64,000 nucleotides of DNA, taken from the NCBI RefSeq assembly GCF_023555415.1, contig NZ_JAKRYL010000002.1, forward strand, positions 124,001 through 188,000, read 5' to 3'. This DNA is from Halalkalibacter alkaliphilus (GTDB lineage: Bacteria > Bacillota > Bacilli > Bacillales > Bacillaceae_D). Positions 17,892 through 28,369 of this stretch are shown in pieces. The number at the start of each line of letters is the position of its first letter. Positions within the stretch are counted from its first letter, which is position 1. The notes under the pieces were generated by a model. That model worked only from the letters and a program-made list of their open reading frames with translations, had not been told where the DNA came from and ran no database searches. A program made the position numbers and the translations under genes.

Positions 17892-19011
17892 AATAGGAAT
17901 CAGTTGTTACCCAACGGTTGGTGGGTCTGGGGTTATTGCAACTGAACTTGGAAAACTACTCGCAGAACGAGGTCATGAAGTTCATTTCATTACTTCTAGT
18001 GTTCCGTTTCGCTTAGATCGTGTATACCCAAACATATACTATCATGAAGTCGAAGTGAATCAATACTCTGTTTTCCAATATCCACCGTATGATTTAACAC
18101 TTGCTAGCAAAATGGCTGAAGTGGTAAAACGACAAAAACTAGATATTATCCACGTCCATTATGCTGTACCGCATGCGATCTGTGCGATTTTAGCAAAGCA
18201 AATGGTTGATCATGATGTGAAAATTATGACAACTCTACATGGAACGGATATAACTGTACTTGGTTACGATCCATCTTTAAAAGACATTATAAAATTTGGG
18301 ATTGAAAAGTCAGATCTAGTCACAGCTGTGTCTGATGATTTAGTGCAGCAGACCCGGGAACTTGTTTCAACGGATAAACCGATTGAGACAGTTTATAATT
18401 TTATTGATGAACGTGTCTATATGAAACGAGAGGTTGCTGACTTAAAGGAGCATTACCGACTTCAAGAGGATGAAAAGATCTTAATTCATATTTCTAATTT
18501 TCGACCAGTTAAACGAGTGTCAGATGTGATTAAAAGTTTTGCAAAGATATCTGCTAAAGTAAAATCAAAGCTGTTGTTAATAGGGAACGGCCCTGAACTT
18601 GCTGTTGCTAGACAGTTAGCAAAACAATTACAAGTAGAAGAGAAGGTATTGTTTTTAGGTAATCAAAAGCATATTGCTGAGCTTCTTTCAATGAGTGATC
18701 TTATGTTGCTGTTAAGTGAGAAGGAGAGCTTTGGACTGGTTGCATTAGAAGCAATGGCTTGTGGCGTCCCTGTTATAGGGACAAGAACAGGAGGAATCCC
18801 AGAAGTAGTAGTAGATGGTGAAACAGGATATCTTTGCGAGATTGGTGATACAGACTGTGTAGCTGATAAAGCGATTTCGCTTTTACAAGATGCTGCAAGC
18901 TATGAAGCATTTTCTTTACGTGGGATAGAAAGAGTGAAAACCATTTTTCATTCTCGAATCATTGTCTCAAGGTATGAGAAGCTTTATCAACAAATATTGC
19001 TAAATGAGTAA
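17881..19011 (+). CDS. bshA: N-acetyl-alpha-D-glucosaminyl L-malate synthase BshA
   Basis: GT4 glycosyltransferase making GlcNAc-malate from UDP-GlcNAc and malate, first step of bacillithiol synthesis. 376 residues: acceptor domain motif [19 protein letters not shown] and the nucleotide-sugar site [28 protein letters not shown] precedes the ATG, inside the end of bshB1. The bacilliredoxin brxA lies 31 kb downstream in this window. Confidence 0.96.
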   Translation: MSLKIGISCYPTVGGSGVIATELGKLLAERGHEVHFITSSVPFRLDRVYPNIYYHEVEVNQYSVFQYPPYDLTLASKMAEVVKRQKLDIIHVHYAVPHAICAILAKQMVDHDVKIMTTLHGTDITVLGYDPSLKDIIKFGIEKSDLVTAVSDDLVQQTRELVSTDKPIETVYNFIDERVYMKREVADLKEHYRLQEDEKILIHISNFRPVKRVSDVIKSFAKISAKVKSKLLLIGNGPELAVARQLAKQLQVEEKVLFLGNQKHIAELLSMSDLMLLLSEKESFGLVALEAMACGVPVIGTRTGGIPEVVVDGETGYLCEIGDTDCVADKAISLLQDAASYEAFSLRGIERVKTIFHSRIIVSRYEKLYQQILLNE

Positions 19012-19032
19012 TTCGGAAATGAGGAATTCGCT

Positions 19033-20172
19033 TTGGCAAGTGAATGGAAGAAAGCACGAGAAGTTCTACATATATTAAAAGGTAAAGGGTTTGACTCCTA
19101 TATTGTCGGCGGTGCGGTCCGTGATTTACTATTAGACCGTAAATTAGCTGATATTGATATTGTTACGACAGCCACTCCTTATGAGGTGTCTACCTGTTTT
19201 TTGAAAACATATAGAATGAACAATCTGCACGAAACAGTGATCGTCAAATATAGAGGCGAACATTATGAAGTGACTACGATTAGAGGAAAGAAATTAGTCG
19301 AAGATGTAAAGTACCGAGACCTTACGATAAATAGCTTGGCTATGGACTATGAAGGCAAACTGATTGATTTCGTCGGTGGACAGAATGATTTGGTACATAA
19401 TGTTCTGAGGTCAATTGAACCATATGATCGCATGACCGAAGACCCACTTAGAATGCTGCGTGTCTTTCGTTTTGTAAGTGAGCTAGGGTTTGATGTAGAT
19501 CATGAACTAATGTCTGTCATTACGGCTCAACATGACTTGTTGAAAAAGGTTGCTGTTGAACGAGTTATGAAGGAATGGATCAAGTTATTAAAAGGGAAAC
19601 ATCGTAATCAAGCTCTACGAATGATAAAGACGACACTGTTGTTCAAGTCAATTCCAGGACTAATGCTTACAGAACATGCATTAGAGCAATTAGCTCAATT
19701 TCGATCGTTAACACATTCCTCAGACACACTTTGTCTAACGGCATTTTGTCTTTGTTTAGATAAGGTTGATGAACCATTTTTGAGAAATCTTGCATTGTCA
19801 AACGAACAATCAAAAAAGATACGTGAACGACTAACTTATTATGAAAAACGAAACCATCAGCGTTGGGGTTGGCTAGATCTTTATTATGCTTCAATCCAAG
19901 TAGCGAGGGATGTTGAAACGTTACGGCTTTTAGGTAACAAAGAGAGCGAGTCTATTGATCAATTGCAAGTAATGTGGGAAGCACTACCGATTCGCCATAA
20001 ATCAGAGCTTGCGATAACTGGAGCAGATGTTATCCATTCATTAGAAAAGCCACAAGGACCTTGGGTGAAAGAAGCTCTTACGCTAGCAGAACAGTTAGTT
20101 GTTACTGGTCAATATCGTAATAACAAGGAAGATCTTTTGAACACTTTACTCGAGAGGAGGGATGAGCTTTGA
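19033..20172 (+). CDS. cca: CCA tRNA nucleotidyltransferase
   Basis: Adds the 3' CCA end to tRNAs (called papS in older Bacillus annotation). 379 residues, class II: nucleotidyl site IVGGAVRDLLL with catalytic DIDI, the RxxDLTINS-type motif YRDLTINSLAMDYEG, and EDPLRMLRVFRF. TTG start at 19033 with GAGGA 7 bases upstream. It ends in a 4-base overlap (TTGA) with birA. Confidence 0.94.
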   Translation: MASEWKKAREVLHILKGKGFDSYIVGGAVRDLLLDRKLADIDIVTTATPYEVSTCFLKTYRMNNLHETVIVKYRGEHYEVTTIRGKKLVEDVKYRDLTINSLAMDYEGKLIDFVGGQNDLVHNVLRSIEPYDRMTEDPLRMLRVFRFVSELGFDVDHELMSVITAQHDLLKKVAVERVMKEWIKLLKGKHRNQALRMIKTTLLFKSIPGLMLTEHALEQLAQFRSLTHSSDTLCLTAFCLCLDKVDEPFLRNLALSNEQSKKIRERLTYYEKRNHQRWGWLDLYYASIQVARDVETLRLLGNKESESIDQLQVMWEALPIRHKSELAITGADVIHSLEKPQGPWVKEALTLAEQLVVTGQYRNNKEDLLNTLLERRDEL

Positions 20173-21149
20173 AGGAAAAGCTTCTAAAAATATTTGCCGA
20201 GCATCAAGGAGAGTTTGTTTCTGGCGAAATGATTAGTCAGCAATTAGGCTGTTCACGAACGGCGATATGGAAACATATTGATGAGCTTAGAAAGAACGGT
20301 TATCAACTTGAATCAGCTCCTAGAAAAGGATATCGATTAGTCAGTAAAGGTGATGGAATCCACCCTCATGAAGTTAAAGTGGGGTTATCCACAACACGAT
20401 TAGGACAAGAATTAACCTATTTTGACACGACAAACTCAACTCAATATACAGCGCATAAATTAGCACAAGAAGGTGCAACCGAAGGCCATGTCGTTATTGC
20501 TAATGAACAAACAGCTGGAAAAGGGAGACTTGGTCGTGATTGGTATTCGAGAAAGGGCACGAGTGTATCTATGAGTATAATCCTGCGTCCGGATTTACCT
20601 CCGCAAAAAACTCCACAGCTGACTTTGTTAACAGCTGTTGCCGTTGTTCGAGCGATTAAAAACATAACGGGGATTCAGTGTGATATAAAGTGGCCTAACG
20701 ATATCCTTTTAAAAGGGAGAAAGCTCGTTGGGATATTAACTGAAATGCAAGCAGACCCTGATCGGGTACATTCGGTCATTATTGGTATTGGCATGAATGC
20801 TAATCAACGGTCAGATGACTTCGATCCAGCGGTACGAGAGCTTGCGACATCTTTAGCGATTGAGAAAGATGAATCAGTCGATCGGGCTCAAGTTATTTCA
20901 GCGGTTCTAAATGAATTTGAGCAACTTTATGATTTGTATCTGAAAGAGGGATTTACAACAATAAGATCGCTGTGGGAAGCTTATTCACTCAGTATAGGCA
21001 CCTATATTTACGCCCGGACGATGCGTGAGGTTATTTATGGTTATGCTAAAGGAATAACGAATGACGGTGTTCTTCTTCTAGAGGACGAACAAGGTCAAGA
21101 ACATAAAATTTATTCAGCTGATATTGAAATTGTTTCCCAACAAGAATAA
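20169..21149 (+). CDS. birA: Bifunctional biotin ligase/repressor BirA
   Basis: Biotinylates acetyl-CoA carboxylase and pyruvate carboxylase and, with biotinyl-5'-AMP, represses biotin genes. 326 residues: N-terminal winged helix (LGCSRTAIWKHIDELRKNGY), catalytic core with GKGRLGRDWYS and KWPNDILLKGRKLVG, and a C-terminal SH3-like domain. TTG start with GAGGAGGG 7 bases upstream. Last gene of the ypjD operon; a weak hairpin follows before panB. Confidence 0.95.
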   Translation: MKEKLLKIFAEHQGEFVSGEMISQQLGCSRTAIWKHIDELRKNGYQLESAPRKGYRLVSKGDGIHPHEVKVGLSTTRLGQELTYFDTTNSTQYTAHKLAQEGATEGHVVIANEQTAGKGRLGRDWYSRKGTSVSMSIILRPDLPPQKTPQLTLLTAVAVVRAIKNITGIQCDIKWPNDILLKGRKLVGILTEMQADPDRVHSVIIGIGMNANQRSDDFDPAVRELATSLAIEKDESVDRAQVISAVLNEFEQLYDLYLKEGFTTIRSLWEAYSLSIGTYIYARTMREVIYGYAKGITNDGVLLLEDEQGQEHKIYSADIEIVSQQE

Positions 21150-21316
21150 AAATCTGTTATACTTTTTTAGGAATGGGCGGTATCCAATAGGAACTGCACC
21201 GATAAATACAATGATAACGGGTCTGCCTTGATCCATGAGGACTAGGACAGAGGGGTTCATAACATAACGTCAACAAACAGTTTGTGTCATGCAAATTGTT
21301 TTAGAATGCGTAAAAA

Positions 21317-21380
21317 GGGTCTGCCCTCCTGTCGATTAACACATGACTGTGTATTTGATTGGAGGATCAGTCCTTTTTTA
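21317..21380 (+). terminator. Imperfect hairpin with T run between birA and panB
   Basis: CCTCC (21325-21329) and CTG pair with GGAGG (21361-21365) and CAG around a 30-base loop, with internal mismatches, followed by TTTTTTA at 21374. It may end birA read-through or attenuate panBCD. Upstream in the same 274-base gap is a 13-base palindrome ACAAACAGTTTGT (21273-21285); nothing else was seen. Confidence 0.4.
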
Positions 21381-21423
21381 TTTGACGTCATGAAGCCCTC
21401 CTCGTAAAAAAGGAGGAAAACAT

Positions 21424-22263
21424 ATGAAAACAACAGCTAGTTTTATGAAGATGAAACAAATGAAAGAAAAAATTACGATGATGACTGCCTATGATGCACC
21501 AGCTGCACGTCTTGTAGAACAATCAGGAATGGATATGATCCTTGTTGGCGATTCTCTTGGAATGGTCGTTCTTGGCTATGATTCAACTGTACCAGTAACA
21601 ATTGACGACATGGTCCTTCACACGAAGGCGGCAAGACGAGGAGCACAAAATACATTCATTGTTACAGATATGCCATTTTTGACATATCACGCTAGTTTAC
21701 AGGATACATTTGCCCATGCGAAACGGATACTCCAAGAAGGTGGTGCTAGTGCCGTTAAGCTTGAGGGTGCAGGACCAGTCATTGAAACAGTTGCGAAACT
21801 GACAGAAGCAGGCGTTCCTGTAATGGGCCATTTAGGATTGACTCCTCAATCGGTAGGTGTATTAGGTGGATATAAAGTGCAAGGGAAAGACCCTGAATCA
21901 GCTAGAAAACTGCTAGCAGATGCTAAAGCGTTAGAAGAGGCTGGTGCGTTTGCTATTGTCGTTGAGTGTGTCCCGGAGCAAGTAGGTGAGATGTTGTCGG
22001 AAAAGTGTAATATTCCAATTATTGGGATCGGAGCCGGTGTTGATACGGACGGCCAAGTTCTTGTTTATCATGATATTCTTGGGTATGGGGATGTTCATGT
22101 GCCTAAGTTTGTTAAGAGCTATGCGAATGTATCACCAATAATTGAGCAGGCATTAAAGTCATATGTGCAAGAAGTTAAGGAAGAGAAATTTCCAGCTAAA
22201 GAGCATTCCTTTACAATGAGTGAAGAGGCGCTTTCGGGTTTGTACGGAGGCGTGAGCAAGTGA
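21424..22263 (+). CDS. panB: 3-methyl-2-oxobutanoate hydroxymethyltransferase
   Basis: First committed step of pantothenate synthesis: ketopantoate from 2-oxoisovalerate and 5,10-methylene-THF. 279 residues, TIM barrel with [36 protein letters not shown] (metal Asp), [10 protein letters not shown] and catalytic Glu in VECVP. AGGAGG is 7 bases before the ATG. Overlaps panC by 4 bases. Confidence 0.97.
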   Translation: MKTTASFMKMKQMKEKITMMTAYDAPAARLVEQSGMDMILVGDSLGMVVLGYDSTVPVTIDDMVLHTKAARRGAQNTFIVTDMPFLTYHASLQDTFAHAKRILQEGGASAVKLEGAGPVIETVAKLTEAGVPVMGHLGLTPQSVGVLGGYKVQGKDPESARKLLADAKALEEAGAFAIVVECVPEQVGEMLSEKCNIPIIGIGAGVDTDGQVLVYHDILGYGDVHVPKFVKSYANVSPIIEQALKSYVQEVKEEKFPAKEHSFTMSEEALSGLYGGVSK

Positions 22264-23117
22264 AAGTAGTTGAGACAATAAAAGCTGTGCGGAATGAAGT
22301 AATAGCTGCAAAACAAACGGGATTTTCGATCGGATTTGTTCCAACTATGGGTTACTTACATGAAGGTCATGTGAGTTTAATTGAAGCAGCAAGGAAAGAC
22401 CATGATTTTGTTGTTTTGAGTATTTTTGTAAACCCGCTTCAGTTTGGACCAAATGAAGATTTGGATCGGTATCCAAGGGATTTTCAAAGGGATGAAAAAA
22501 TCGCCCAAAAAGCCGGGGTAGATGTTATTTTTTATCCGTCTGTTCACGAAATGTATCCTACAAATATGCCAATGTCCATTCATGTTACAAGTGGTGTAGA
22601 TGTTCTTTGTGGATCGAGTCGACCTGGTCATTTTGACGGTGTCGCAACGGTTGTTATGAAGTTACTACAAATTGTACAACCGAACGAGGCTTATTTTGGA
22701 CAAAAGGATGCGCAACAACTAGCTATTATTATGAACATGGTTGAAGCATTTAATGTACCTGTAAACATCCATGGATGTCCAACGGTTCGTGAAGAGGATG
22801 GATTAGCAAAAAGTTCAAGAAATGTTTATTTAACGAATGAGGATAGAGCTGAAGCGCCGTTCCTATATGAAGCTTTAAAGGAAGGAGCCAATTTGATCCT
22901 CTCTGGTGAAACAAGGCGTTCTGTCATTTTAGCTGAGCTAGAGAATCGCCTTGGAACAGGATCTGGCAGGATTGATTATGTAGATGTCCTTCGTTATCCA
23001 AGTCTAGAACAATCGGAACAACTTAGTGGCAAAGTAATCCTTGCTGTTGCTTACTTTTATAAGAACGCTCGGTTAATTGATAATTATATAGTAGATATAC
23101 AGGAGGGGGAAAAGTAA
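22260..23117 (+). CDS. panC: Pantothenate synthetase
   Basis: ATP-dependent joining of pantoate and beta-alanine. 285 residues with the nucleotidyltransferase signature [14 protein letters not shown] (HxGH) and the KMSKS-like AKSSRN loop. GTG start within the panB stop; GGAGG 9 bases upstream. The stop is immediately followed by the panD ATG. Confidence 0.97.
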   Translation: MKVVETIKAVRNEVIAAKQTGFSIGFVPTMGYLHEGHVSLIEAARKDHDFVVLSIFVNPLQFGPNEDLDRYPRDFQRDEKIAQKAGVDVIFYPSVHEMYPTNMPMSIHVTSGVDVLCGSSRPGHFDGVATVVMKLLQIVQPNEAYFGQKDAQQLAIIMNMVEAFNVPVNIHGCPTVREEDGLAKSSRNVYLTNEDRAEAPFLYEALKEGANLILSGETRRSVILAELENRLGTGSGRIDYVDVLRYPSLEQSEQLSGKVILAVAYFYKNARLIDNYIVDIQEGEK

Positions 23118-23501
23118 ATGTATCGTACGATGATGAAGTCAAAAATTCACCGTGCACGTGTAACGGAATCAAACTTAAATTATGTAGGCAGTATTACGAT
23201 TGATGAAGACATCATGGATGCAGTTGATATTTTAGAAAATGAAAAAGTGCAAATTGTAAATAATAACAATGGGCAAAGATTTGAAACATATGTGATCAAA
23301 GGTCCACGAGGCAGCAATGTATTTTGTTTAAATGGTGCTGCTGCAAGACTTGTTCATGAAGGAGATGTCATTATTGTCATTTCTTATGCACAAGTGGCAG
23401 AAGAGAAAGTAAGGGACCACGAGCCAAAAGTAGCAATTATGAATGAGAACAATCAAATTGTTCAAATGTTAGACAAGGAGCCAGCTTCTACCGTCTTATA
23501 A
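23118..23501 (+). CDS. panD: Aspartate 1-decarboxylase
   Basis: Pyruvoyl enzyme making beta-alanine from aspartate. 127 residues; the self-cleavage site Gly24-Ser25 is present in YVGSIT, and Thr57/Tyr58-type residues lie in ETYVIKG. AGGAGGGG in the end of panC serves as ribosome binding site. Completes panBCD; the operon terminator follows at once. Confidence 0.97.
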   Translation: MYRTMMKSKIHRARVTESNLNYVGSITIDEDIMDAVDILENEKVQIVNNNNGQRFETYVIKGPRGSNVFCLNGAAARLVHEGDVIIVISYAQVAEEKVRDHEPKVAIMNENNQIVQMLDKEPASTVL

Positions 23502-23511
23502 TTCGAATATT

Positions 23512-23567
23512 CCCCTCCTCTTCGATAAACACTTTAAGTATAACCATCGAGAGGAGGGGTTTTTTTG
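23512..23567 (+). terminator. panBCD terminator that contains the next gene's ribosome binding site
   Basis: CCCCTCCTC-T-TCGAT (23512-23526) pairs with ATCGA-GAGGAGGGG (23546-23559), 14 pairs with a single bulged T, followed by seven T (23561-23566 plus). GAGGAGGGG is also the Shine-Dalgarno sequence of the TTG-started gene at 23565. Confidence 0.85.
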
Positions 23568-24548
23568 AACGATTGGATTACATCTTGGAATGCCATATAT
23601 GAAAACATAGAAAAAAAATGGACATTCATGTCTGAAGCAGAACAAGAAAATCATTTAAAATATTTAGAAGAAACAGCAGGAACCCTATTAGATAAATGGA
23701 CAGAACTTGATGAAAAGATAAATGAGTTAAAAGATCCTAAAAAGGAAAGAGAGCCGTCCTTTTCTTATACTTCAAAAGGCACAACGTTTTATGAACTGGA
23801 GATGTTTGAGCAGGCAGCCCGTACGTTAAAACAAGAGTCAGGAAATGGACCAAATGATGAGTTGCGGCGGCTTTATTTAGGGTTTGCATACTTATTTTCA
23901 GAGCAACTGGAAGAAGCAAAAGAAGCATTTTTATATATAATACAAGTAAGTATTTACCCTGCTCTTAAGCACTTTGCACATGTAGGATTAGGTTGCGTTC
24001 AAACGAGGGAAGAACGTCTAGATGATGCCATCGTATCATTTGAGAAAGCAAATGACCTTACTTCATCTCTTGATGTCGTGTATAATTTAGGTATCTGTTA
24101 CTTTTTTAATGAAGTATTCCATATAGCAAAACAATATTTCTTATCCTATATTAAACAAGTTCCTGATGATGGAGAAGCATTCTTTTTTTTAGGGTGTTGT
24201 CAGTGGCAAGATGGGAACCTAGATGAAGCCTGGACGTCTTGGACAACGAGCATTTCACTTTTGGATTCTGAAGAGTCCTTGCTTGCTCTTGCATACGTTT
24301 GTGAATGGCATGGCTATCATCAAGCTGCTATCCATTGTTACAAACGGGTGCAAGAAAAGCATTTAGGTTCAGTAAACGTTTTACATGGTCTAGCATGGAA
24401 TTATGCATTATTAGACGATAAAACCAATGCATTAAGAATATTTCATGAAGCAATGCGTTTAGACCCAAATAATAAAAACATTACTTACTCGCTTAATTGG
24501 CTGCAAAAAAGTTGGCCCGAAATTTCGGAACTGCAACTTGTTGATTAG
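23565..24548 (+). CDS. TPR repeat protein, 327 residues
   Basis: Soluble protein with a coiled N-terminus (about 1-65) followed by tetratricopeptide units, e.g. LGCVQTREERLDDAIVSFEKA, LGCCQWQDGNLDEAW and GLAWNYALLDDKTNALRIF. No catalytic motif. A TPR protein at this position between panD and dinG is seen in related Bacillaceae, but I do not know a function. TTG start at 23565, 5 bases after GAGGAGGGG; that site is buried in the panBCD terminator stem, so expression from read-through RNA would be poor. Confidence 0.8.
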   Translation: MNDWITSWNAIYENIEKKWTFMSEAEQENHLKYLEETAGTLLDKWTELDEKINELKDPKKEREPSFSYTSKGTTFYELEMFEQAARTLKQESGNGPNDELRRLYLGFAYLFSEQLEEAKEAFLYIIQVSIYPALKHFAHVGLGCVQTREERLDDAIVSFEKANDLTSSLDVVYNLGICYFFNEVFHIAKQYFLSYIKQVPDDGEAFFFLGCCQWQDGNLDEAWTSWTTSISLLDSEESLLALAYVCEWHGYHQAAIHCYKRVQEKHLGSVNVLHGLAWNYALLDDKTNALRIFHEAMRLDPNNKNITYSLNWLQKSWPEISELQLVD

Positions 24549-24572
24549 GGTTTTTATAGAACGAGGTGTACT

Positions 24573-27392
24573 ATGAACGAACGTTATGTTGTGGTTGATG
24601 TTGAAACGACGGGCCACTCTGTAGGAAAAGGGGACCGGATTATTCAAATTGGGGCGGTAGTTATAGAAGAGGGGGAAATAGTTGAAACATTTGCCTCTTT
24701 TGTTAATCCTGGGCAAACTATCCCCCCATTTATTGAAGAGTTAACGGGCATTTCTGATGATTTAGTAGAAAATGCCCCTTCTTTTCGTGAAATTATTCCT
24801 GAGTTACTTCCGTTATTTACAAATAGCAGCTTTGTTGCCCACAATGTTGATTTTGACCAAGCTTTTTTAAAGAACCAAATGGAATTAGAAGGCTATCAAC
24901 TTCCCGATATGCCTGTTTTCGATACAGTTGAATTAGCAAGAGTATTACTACCAAAGCAGGAAAGCTACAAATTAGGTCAGCTAGCTGAGCACCTTGGTTT
25001 CTCTCATGACAGGCCACATCAAGCAGATAGTGATGCAGAAGTAACATCGACTCTTTTTTTGTCATTATTACATAAATTAAATCAACTGCCAGTGTTAACA
25101 CTACAACAATTGGCACCACTTTCAAGAAGATTTAAAAGTGATCTAGAACCTATGCTACAATCAATCATTCACAAGAAGCTTACTCAAGGGATAACGGATG
25201 ATGAGCAATATGATTGTTACCGTCAAATCGCTTTAAAGAAAATTAAGGATGAACCTGAATTAAAAGAAAAAGGGATTCAACCTTTTTTCAATGATTATTT
25301 GCAAACGTTATATGATGAAGATGGAAAGATGCAAACGGCTTTTACAAATTACGAGTTAAGACCTGGGCAACAAAAAATGATGATGGAAGTAGATGAGGCA
25401 TTTCAACATAATGAACATAAAATGATCGAAGCGGGAACGGGGACGGGTAAGTCATTAGGGTACTTACTTCCAGCAGCTTTTTTTGCCTATACAAAAAATG
25501 AGCCTGTTATTGTGAGTACTCAAACGATCCCACTACAAGAGCAGTTACTATCAAGAGACTTGCCTTTACTCAATCATCTTCTCCCCTTTTCCGTACGTGT
25601 TTCATTGCTGAAAGGAAGAAGTCATTATTTATGCTTGCGTAAATTTGAGCAATCGTTATTGCATATTCATGAAGATAGTTATGATGTGCTTTTGACAAAG
25701 GCGTTGCTTTTAATTTGGTTAACAGAGACAGAGCATGGAGATATGGAAGAATTAAACCTTCCTTCAGGAGGGAAAGGCTTCTGGTATGAAGTACAAAGTG
25801 ATGCAGCTTCAGACCTTGGCCGCTATAGCCCGTGGTTCTCACGTTGCTTTTATCATCGAGCGAGAAAACGTGCTCAATCTTCAGACATCGTGATAACGAA
25901 TCATGCCCTTTTATGTACAGATCTAGTCCATGAACAACGGTTGCTGCCAACATATTCATATGCGATTTTAGATGAAGCGCATCACTTAGAAGAAACAGCA
26001 AGTGACCATTTAGGCGCAAAAGCAGATTTTGTCTCGTTTTCTTACCTATTTCAACGACTAGGGTTAAGTCAAGAGGATGGTATGCTAGAACAGCTATATC
26101 GCCTTATCCACGAATACCAAATTCAAGGTGTTGGAACATCTGATACTAGTTTAGAATTAGTCCAAAAATTAAAGGATGAAGTTGATGAATTATTTCGTAT
26201 GTTGCATGGGTATGTCTTATCAAAAAACCAAGCAAGTGCAACTGATGTAGGTCGACTCCGTTACCGATATGCGAGCTATTTGGAATCTAGTTCAACATGG
26301 CAAGCAATTCTTGAGTGTGCAATGCGTGTTCATATGCAGACAAAGGATTGCATAGCTGAACTGCAAAATTGGGTTAAACCATTCTCTGATAAGAAGGATG
26401 ATATGACTTACAAAGACCGCAGTCTTATTGCTGATGTCGAAGGATTAATAGATCAGGTGTATGAGGAAGAACAAACGTTATACGAATTACTGCTTGAATA
26501 TGACCCAAACATGGTGTACTGGGTAGAGGTAGAGCCAAGAGGTGCGAAAAATGCGACTTTTTTATATAGCAAACCTATTGATGTGTCAGAAATTTTAGCG
26601 GATCGTTTCTTTGCTAAGAAAAAAAGTGTAGTTATGACTTCAGCGACACTTTCTATAAATGGTTCATTTGATTACCAAGAAAAGAGATTAGGGTTAACTG
26701 ATTTTGGTGTAGCACGATGTGTCATCCCTTCTCCCTTTTCGTATATGGATCAAGTTAGAGTGCTTTTGCCTAGTGATATTCCTGCAATTAAAGAAGTATC
26801 GGATGAAGATTTTGCCATAGAAGTGTCCATTAAATTATGGAGAATGATGGAAGCATCAAGTGGAAAAATGTTAGTCCTTTTTACGTCCTATGAGATGCTG
26901 AAACAAGTATATTATCATGTAAAGAAGTTTAATGAGTTTTCTACATTTCAGTTAATAGGTCAAGGAGTGACAAGCGGGAGTAGAGCAAAGCTGATGAAAA
27001 TGTTCAAACAAACAAATCAAGCTATTCTCTTTGGCACAAGTAGCTTCTGGGAAGGGATTGATTTACCAGGAGAGGAGCTTCGAAATTTAGTTATTGTTCG
27101 TTTGCCCTTTTCCCCCCCTGACCAGCCATTGCTTCAGGCCCAATACGAAAAAGCGAAAGAAGAAGGAAGAAATCCTTTCATGGAAATTTCTTTGCCTCAA
27201 GCAATTATTCGGTTTAAACAAGGGTTTGGCAGATTAATAAGAACGACACAAGATCGTGGTTGTGTGTTCATATTAGATCGGCGCATTTCTACGACACGAT
27301 ATGGAAAACAATTTATTCGATCCTTGCCCAATGTACCCGTACACGAAGGGAAGCTAGAAGATCTACTTGAACAATTTCAAGATTATATGTAA
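24573..27392 (+). CDS. dinG: DinG-type exonuclease-helicase
   Basis: 939 residues. An N-terminal DEDDh exonuclease domain (VVDVETTGHS at about 7-16, HNVDFDQAFL, HQADSDAEVT) is fused to an XPD/DinG-like superfamily 2 helicase: Walker A AGTGTGKS at about 287-294, DEAH in ILDEAHHLEE at about 465, and the C-terminal motif QGFGRLIRT. The four iron-sulfur cysteines of E. coli DinG are not visible. In S. aureus the related protein works as a nuclease rather than a helicase, so activity here is uncertain. Confidence 0.93.
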   Translation: MNERYVVVDVETTGHSVGKGDRIIQIGAVVIEEGEIVETFASFVNPGQTIPPFIEELTGISDDLVENAPSFREIIPELLPLFTNSSFVAHNVDFDQAFLKNQMELEGYQLPDMPVFDTVELARVLLPKQESYKLGQLAEHLGFSHDRPHQADSDAEVTSTLFLSLLHKLNQLPVLTLQQLAPLSRRFKSDLEPMLQSIIHKKLTQGITDDEQYDCYRQIALKKIKDEPELKEKGIQPFFNDYLQTLYDEDGKMQTAFTNYELRPGQQKMMMEVDEAFQHNEHKMIEAGTGTGKSLGYLLPAAFFAYTKNEPVIVSTQTIPLQEQLLSRDLPLLNHLLPFSVRVSLLKGRSHYLCLRKFEQSLLHIHEDSYDVLLTKALLLIWLTETEHGDMEELNLPSGGKGFWYEVQSDAASDLGRYSPWFSRCFYHRARKRAQSSDIVITNHALLCTDLVHEQRLLPTYSYAILDEAHHLEETASDHLGAKADFVSFSYLFQRLGLSQEDGMLEQLYRLIHEYQIQGVGTSDTSLELVQKLKDEVDELFRMLHGYVLSKNQASATDVGRLRYRYASYLESSSTWQAILECAMRVHMQTKDCIAELQNWVKPFSDKKDDMTYKDRSLIADVEGLIDQVYEEEQTLYELLLEYDPNMVYWVEVEPRGAKNATFLYSKPIDVSEILADRFFAKKKSVVMTSATLSINGSFDYQEKRLGLTDFGVARCVIPSPFSYMDQVRVLLPSDIPAIKEVSDEDFAIEVSIKLWRMMEASSGKMLVLFTSYEMLKQVYYHVKKFNEFSTFQLIGQGVTSGSRAKLMKMFKQTNQAILFGTSSFWEGIDLPGEELRNLVIVRLPFSPPDQPLLQAQYEKAKEEGRNPFMEISLPQAIIRFKQGFGRLIRTTQDRGCVFILDRRISTTRYGKQFIRSLPNVPVHEGKLEDLLEQFQDYM

Positions 27393-27433
27393 GGCTGCCA
27401 TCGATTAAAAATTAATGGAGGGTTTAAGGCGAG

Positions 27434-28291
27434 ATGCGTAAAATTCTTATCGGACTTCTTTGTGTGGGCATATTAGCTGGTTTATTAGGATTGGAAGTTC
27501 GGATGGTTAGTAATTCAGATGGACAAGAAGAAATGGAGCTAGATCTACAGCTAGAAGAAAAGGATGTTGGCTTTGTATTTTTGGATCTTCCAAATGGGGA
27601 GTCAACATATTTAGAATTACCAAATGAGGAATCAGTTCTCATTGGCACAGGTGAAGAAGACTCTGAAGAATCGTTATTTTTCCGGCTGAAGAAGTTAAAT
27701 GTAACATCCATTGATACCATTATCTTGCCGAGGTTTGAAAAAGAATATAGTGGGAATGTAGAAGAAATTGTAACACGTTTGGGAGCGAAAACGTTAATCG
27801 TACCTGAAGAAGGGTTGGACCAGGCAAATACGCAATATGAGAAACTTGATGTTCGGATTGTCGGTTGGTCCGACGATACAACAAAGGAACTTGCCGAACA
27901 TGTTACCGTGAAGGTTTTGCCGAGCCCTTCTACAATCATGCCTACGCTTTCGTTTATTGTTACTATTCATGAAGAACATCAATTTTTCTTTTCATCTGAA
28001 GCAAACGAAGACATAGAGAGAGTATGGATGAATGATGAGCTGTCTCCTGTTTCAGTATTAAAAGTTGCCGAATTTGGTACAAATAATGGAACGAGCCAGC
28101 GGTTTTTAAATGAAATAGACCCACAAGTAGCTGTTTTGTTTACGAGAGAAAATCGAGAAGTCAGTGCACAGTTGTTAGAACGGTTGCAGGAAACGTGGAT
28201 CGATACGTATCGATTGAAACAAAATGGAGCTGTTATTATAAAAGTAAATCAGAATGATTATGAGCTTGTAACCGTTCATTTTAAAGGGTGA
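27434..28291 (+). CDS. Membrane-anchored ComEC-like metallo-beta-lactamase relic
   Basis: 285 residues with an N-terminal signal anchor (KILIGLLCVGILAGLLGL; the Cys is not in a good lipobox). The remainder follows the ComEC-type MBL fold: VGFVFLDLPNGEST, VLIGTGEE, and a strand-helix segment DTIILPRFEKEYSGNVEEIV at about residues 93-112. That segment aligns with the family's DxLILTHPHADHIGGxEE, but every metal-binding His/Asp is replaced. It is therefore most likely catalytically inactive, outside the membrane, with an unknown ligand. GGAGGG is 11 bases before the ATG. It lies between dinG and ypmA, where B. subtilis has no such gene. Confidence 0.65.
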   Translation: MRKILIGLLCVGILAGLLGLEVRMVSNSDGQEEMELDLQLEEKDVGFVFLDLPNGESTYLELPNEESVLIGTGEEDSEESLFFRLKKLNVTSIDTIILPRFEKEYSGNVEEIVTRLGAKTLIVPEEGLDQANTQYEKLDVRIVGWSDDTTKELAEHVTVKVLPSPSTIMPTLSFIVTIHEEHQFFFSSEANEDIERVWMNDELSPVSVLKVAEFGTNNGTSQRFLNEIDPQVAVLFTRENREVSAQLLERLQETWIDTYRLKQNGAVIIKVNQNDYELVTVHFKG

Positions 28292-28369
28292 TTGAAGCAA
28301 TGGTTTTCGAAGGTTATTGCTAATGGTATAATGATTTCGTCAGAGGAATGATTTGTTAAGGGAAAAGTG

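Noticed and set aside
21424-22263. Possible riboswitch or T-box upstream of panB
   Set aside because: The 274-base leader shows only a weak hairpin and a 13-base palindrome; no T-box or known riboswitch motif was seen.
24817-25125. Reverse-strand open frames inside dinG, dynA and gltA
   Set aside because: They are opposite-strand shadows of strongly conserved genes, without ribosome binding sites.
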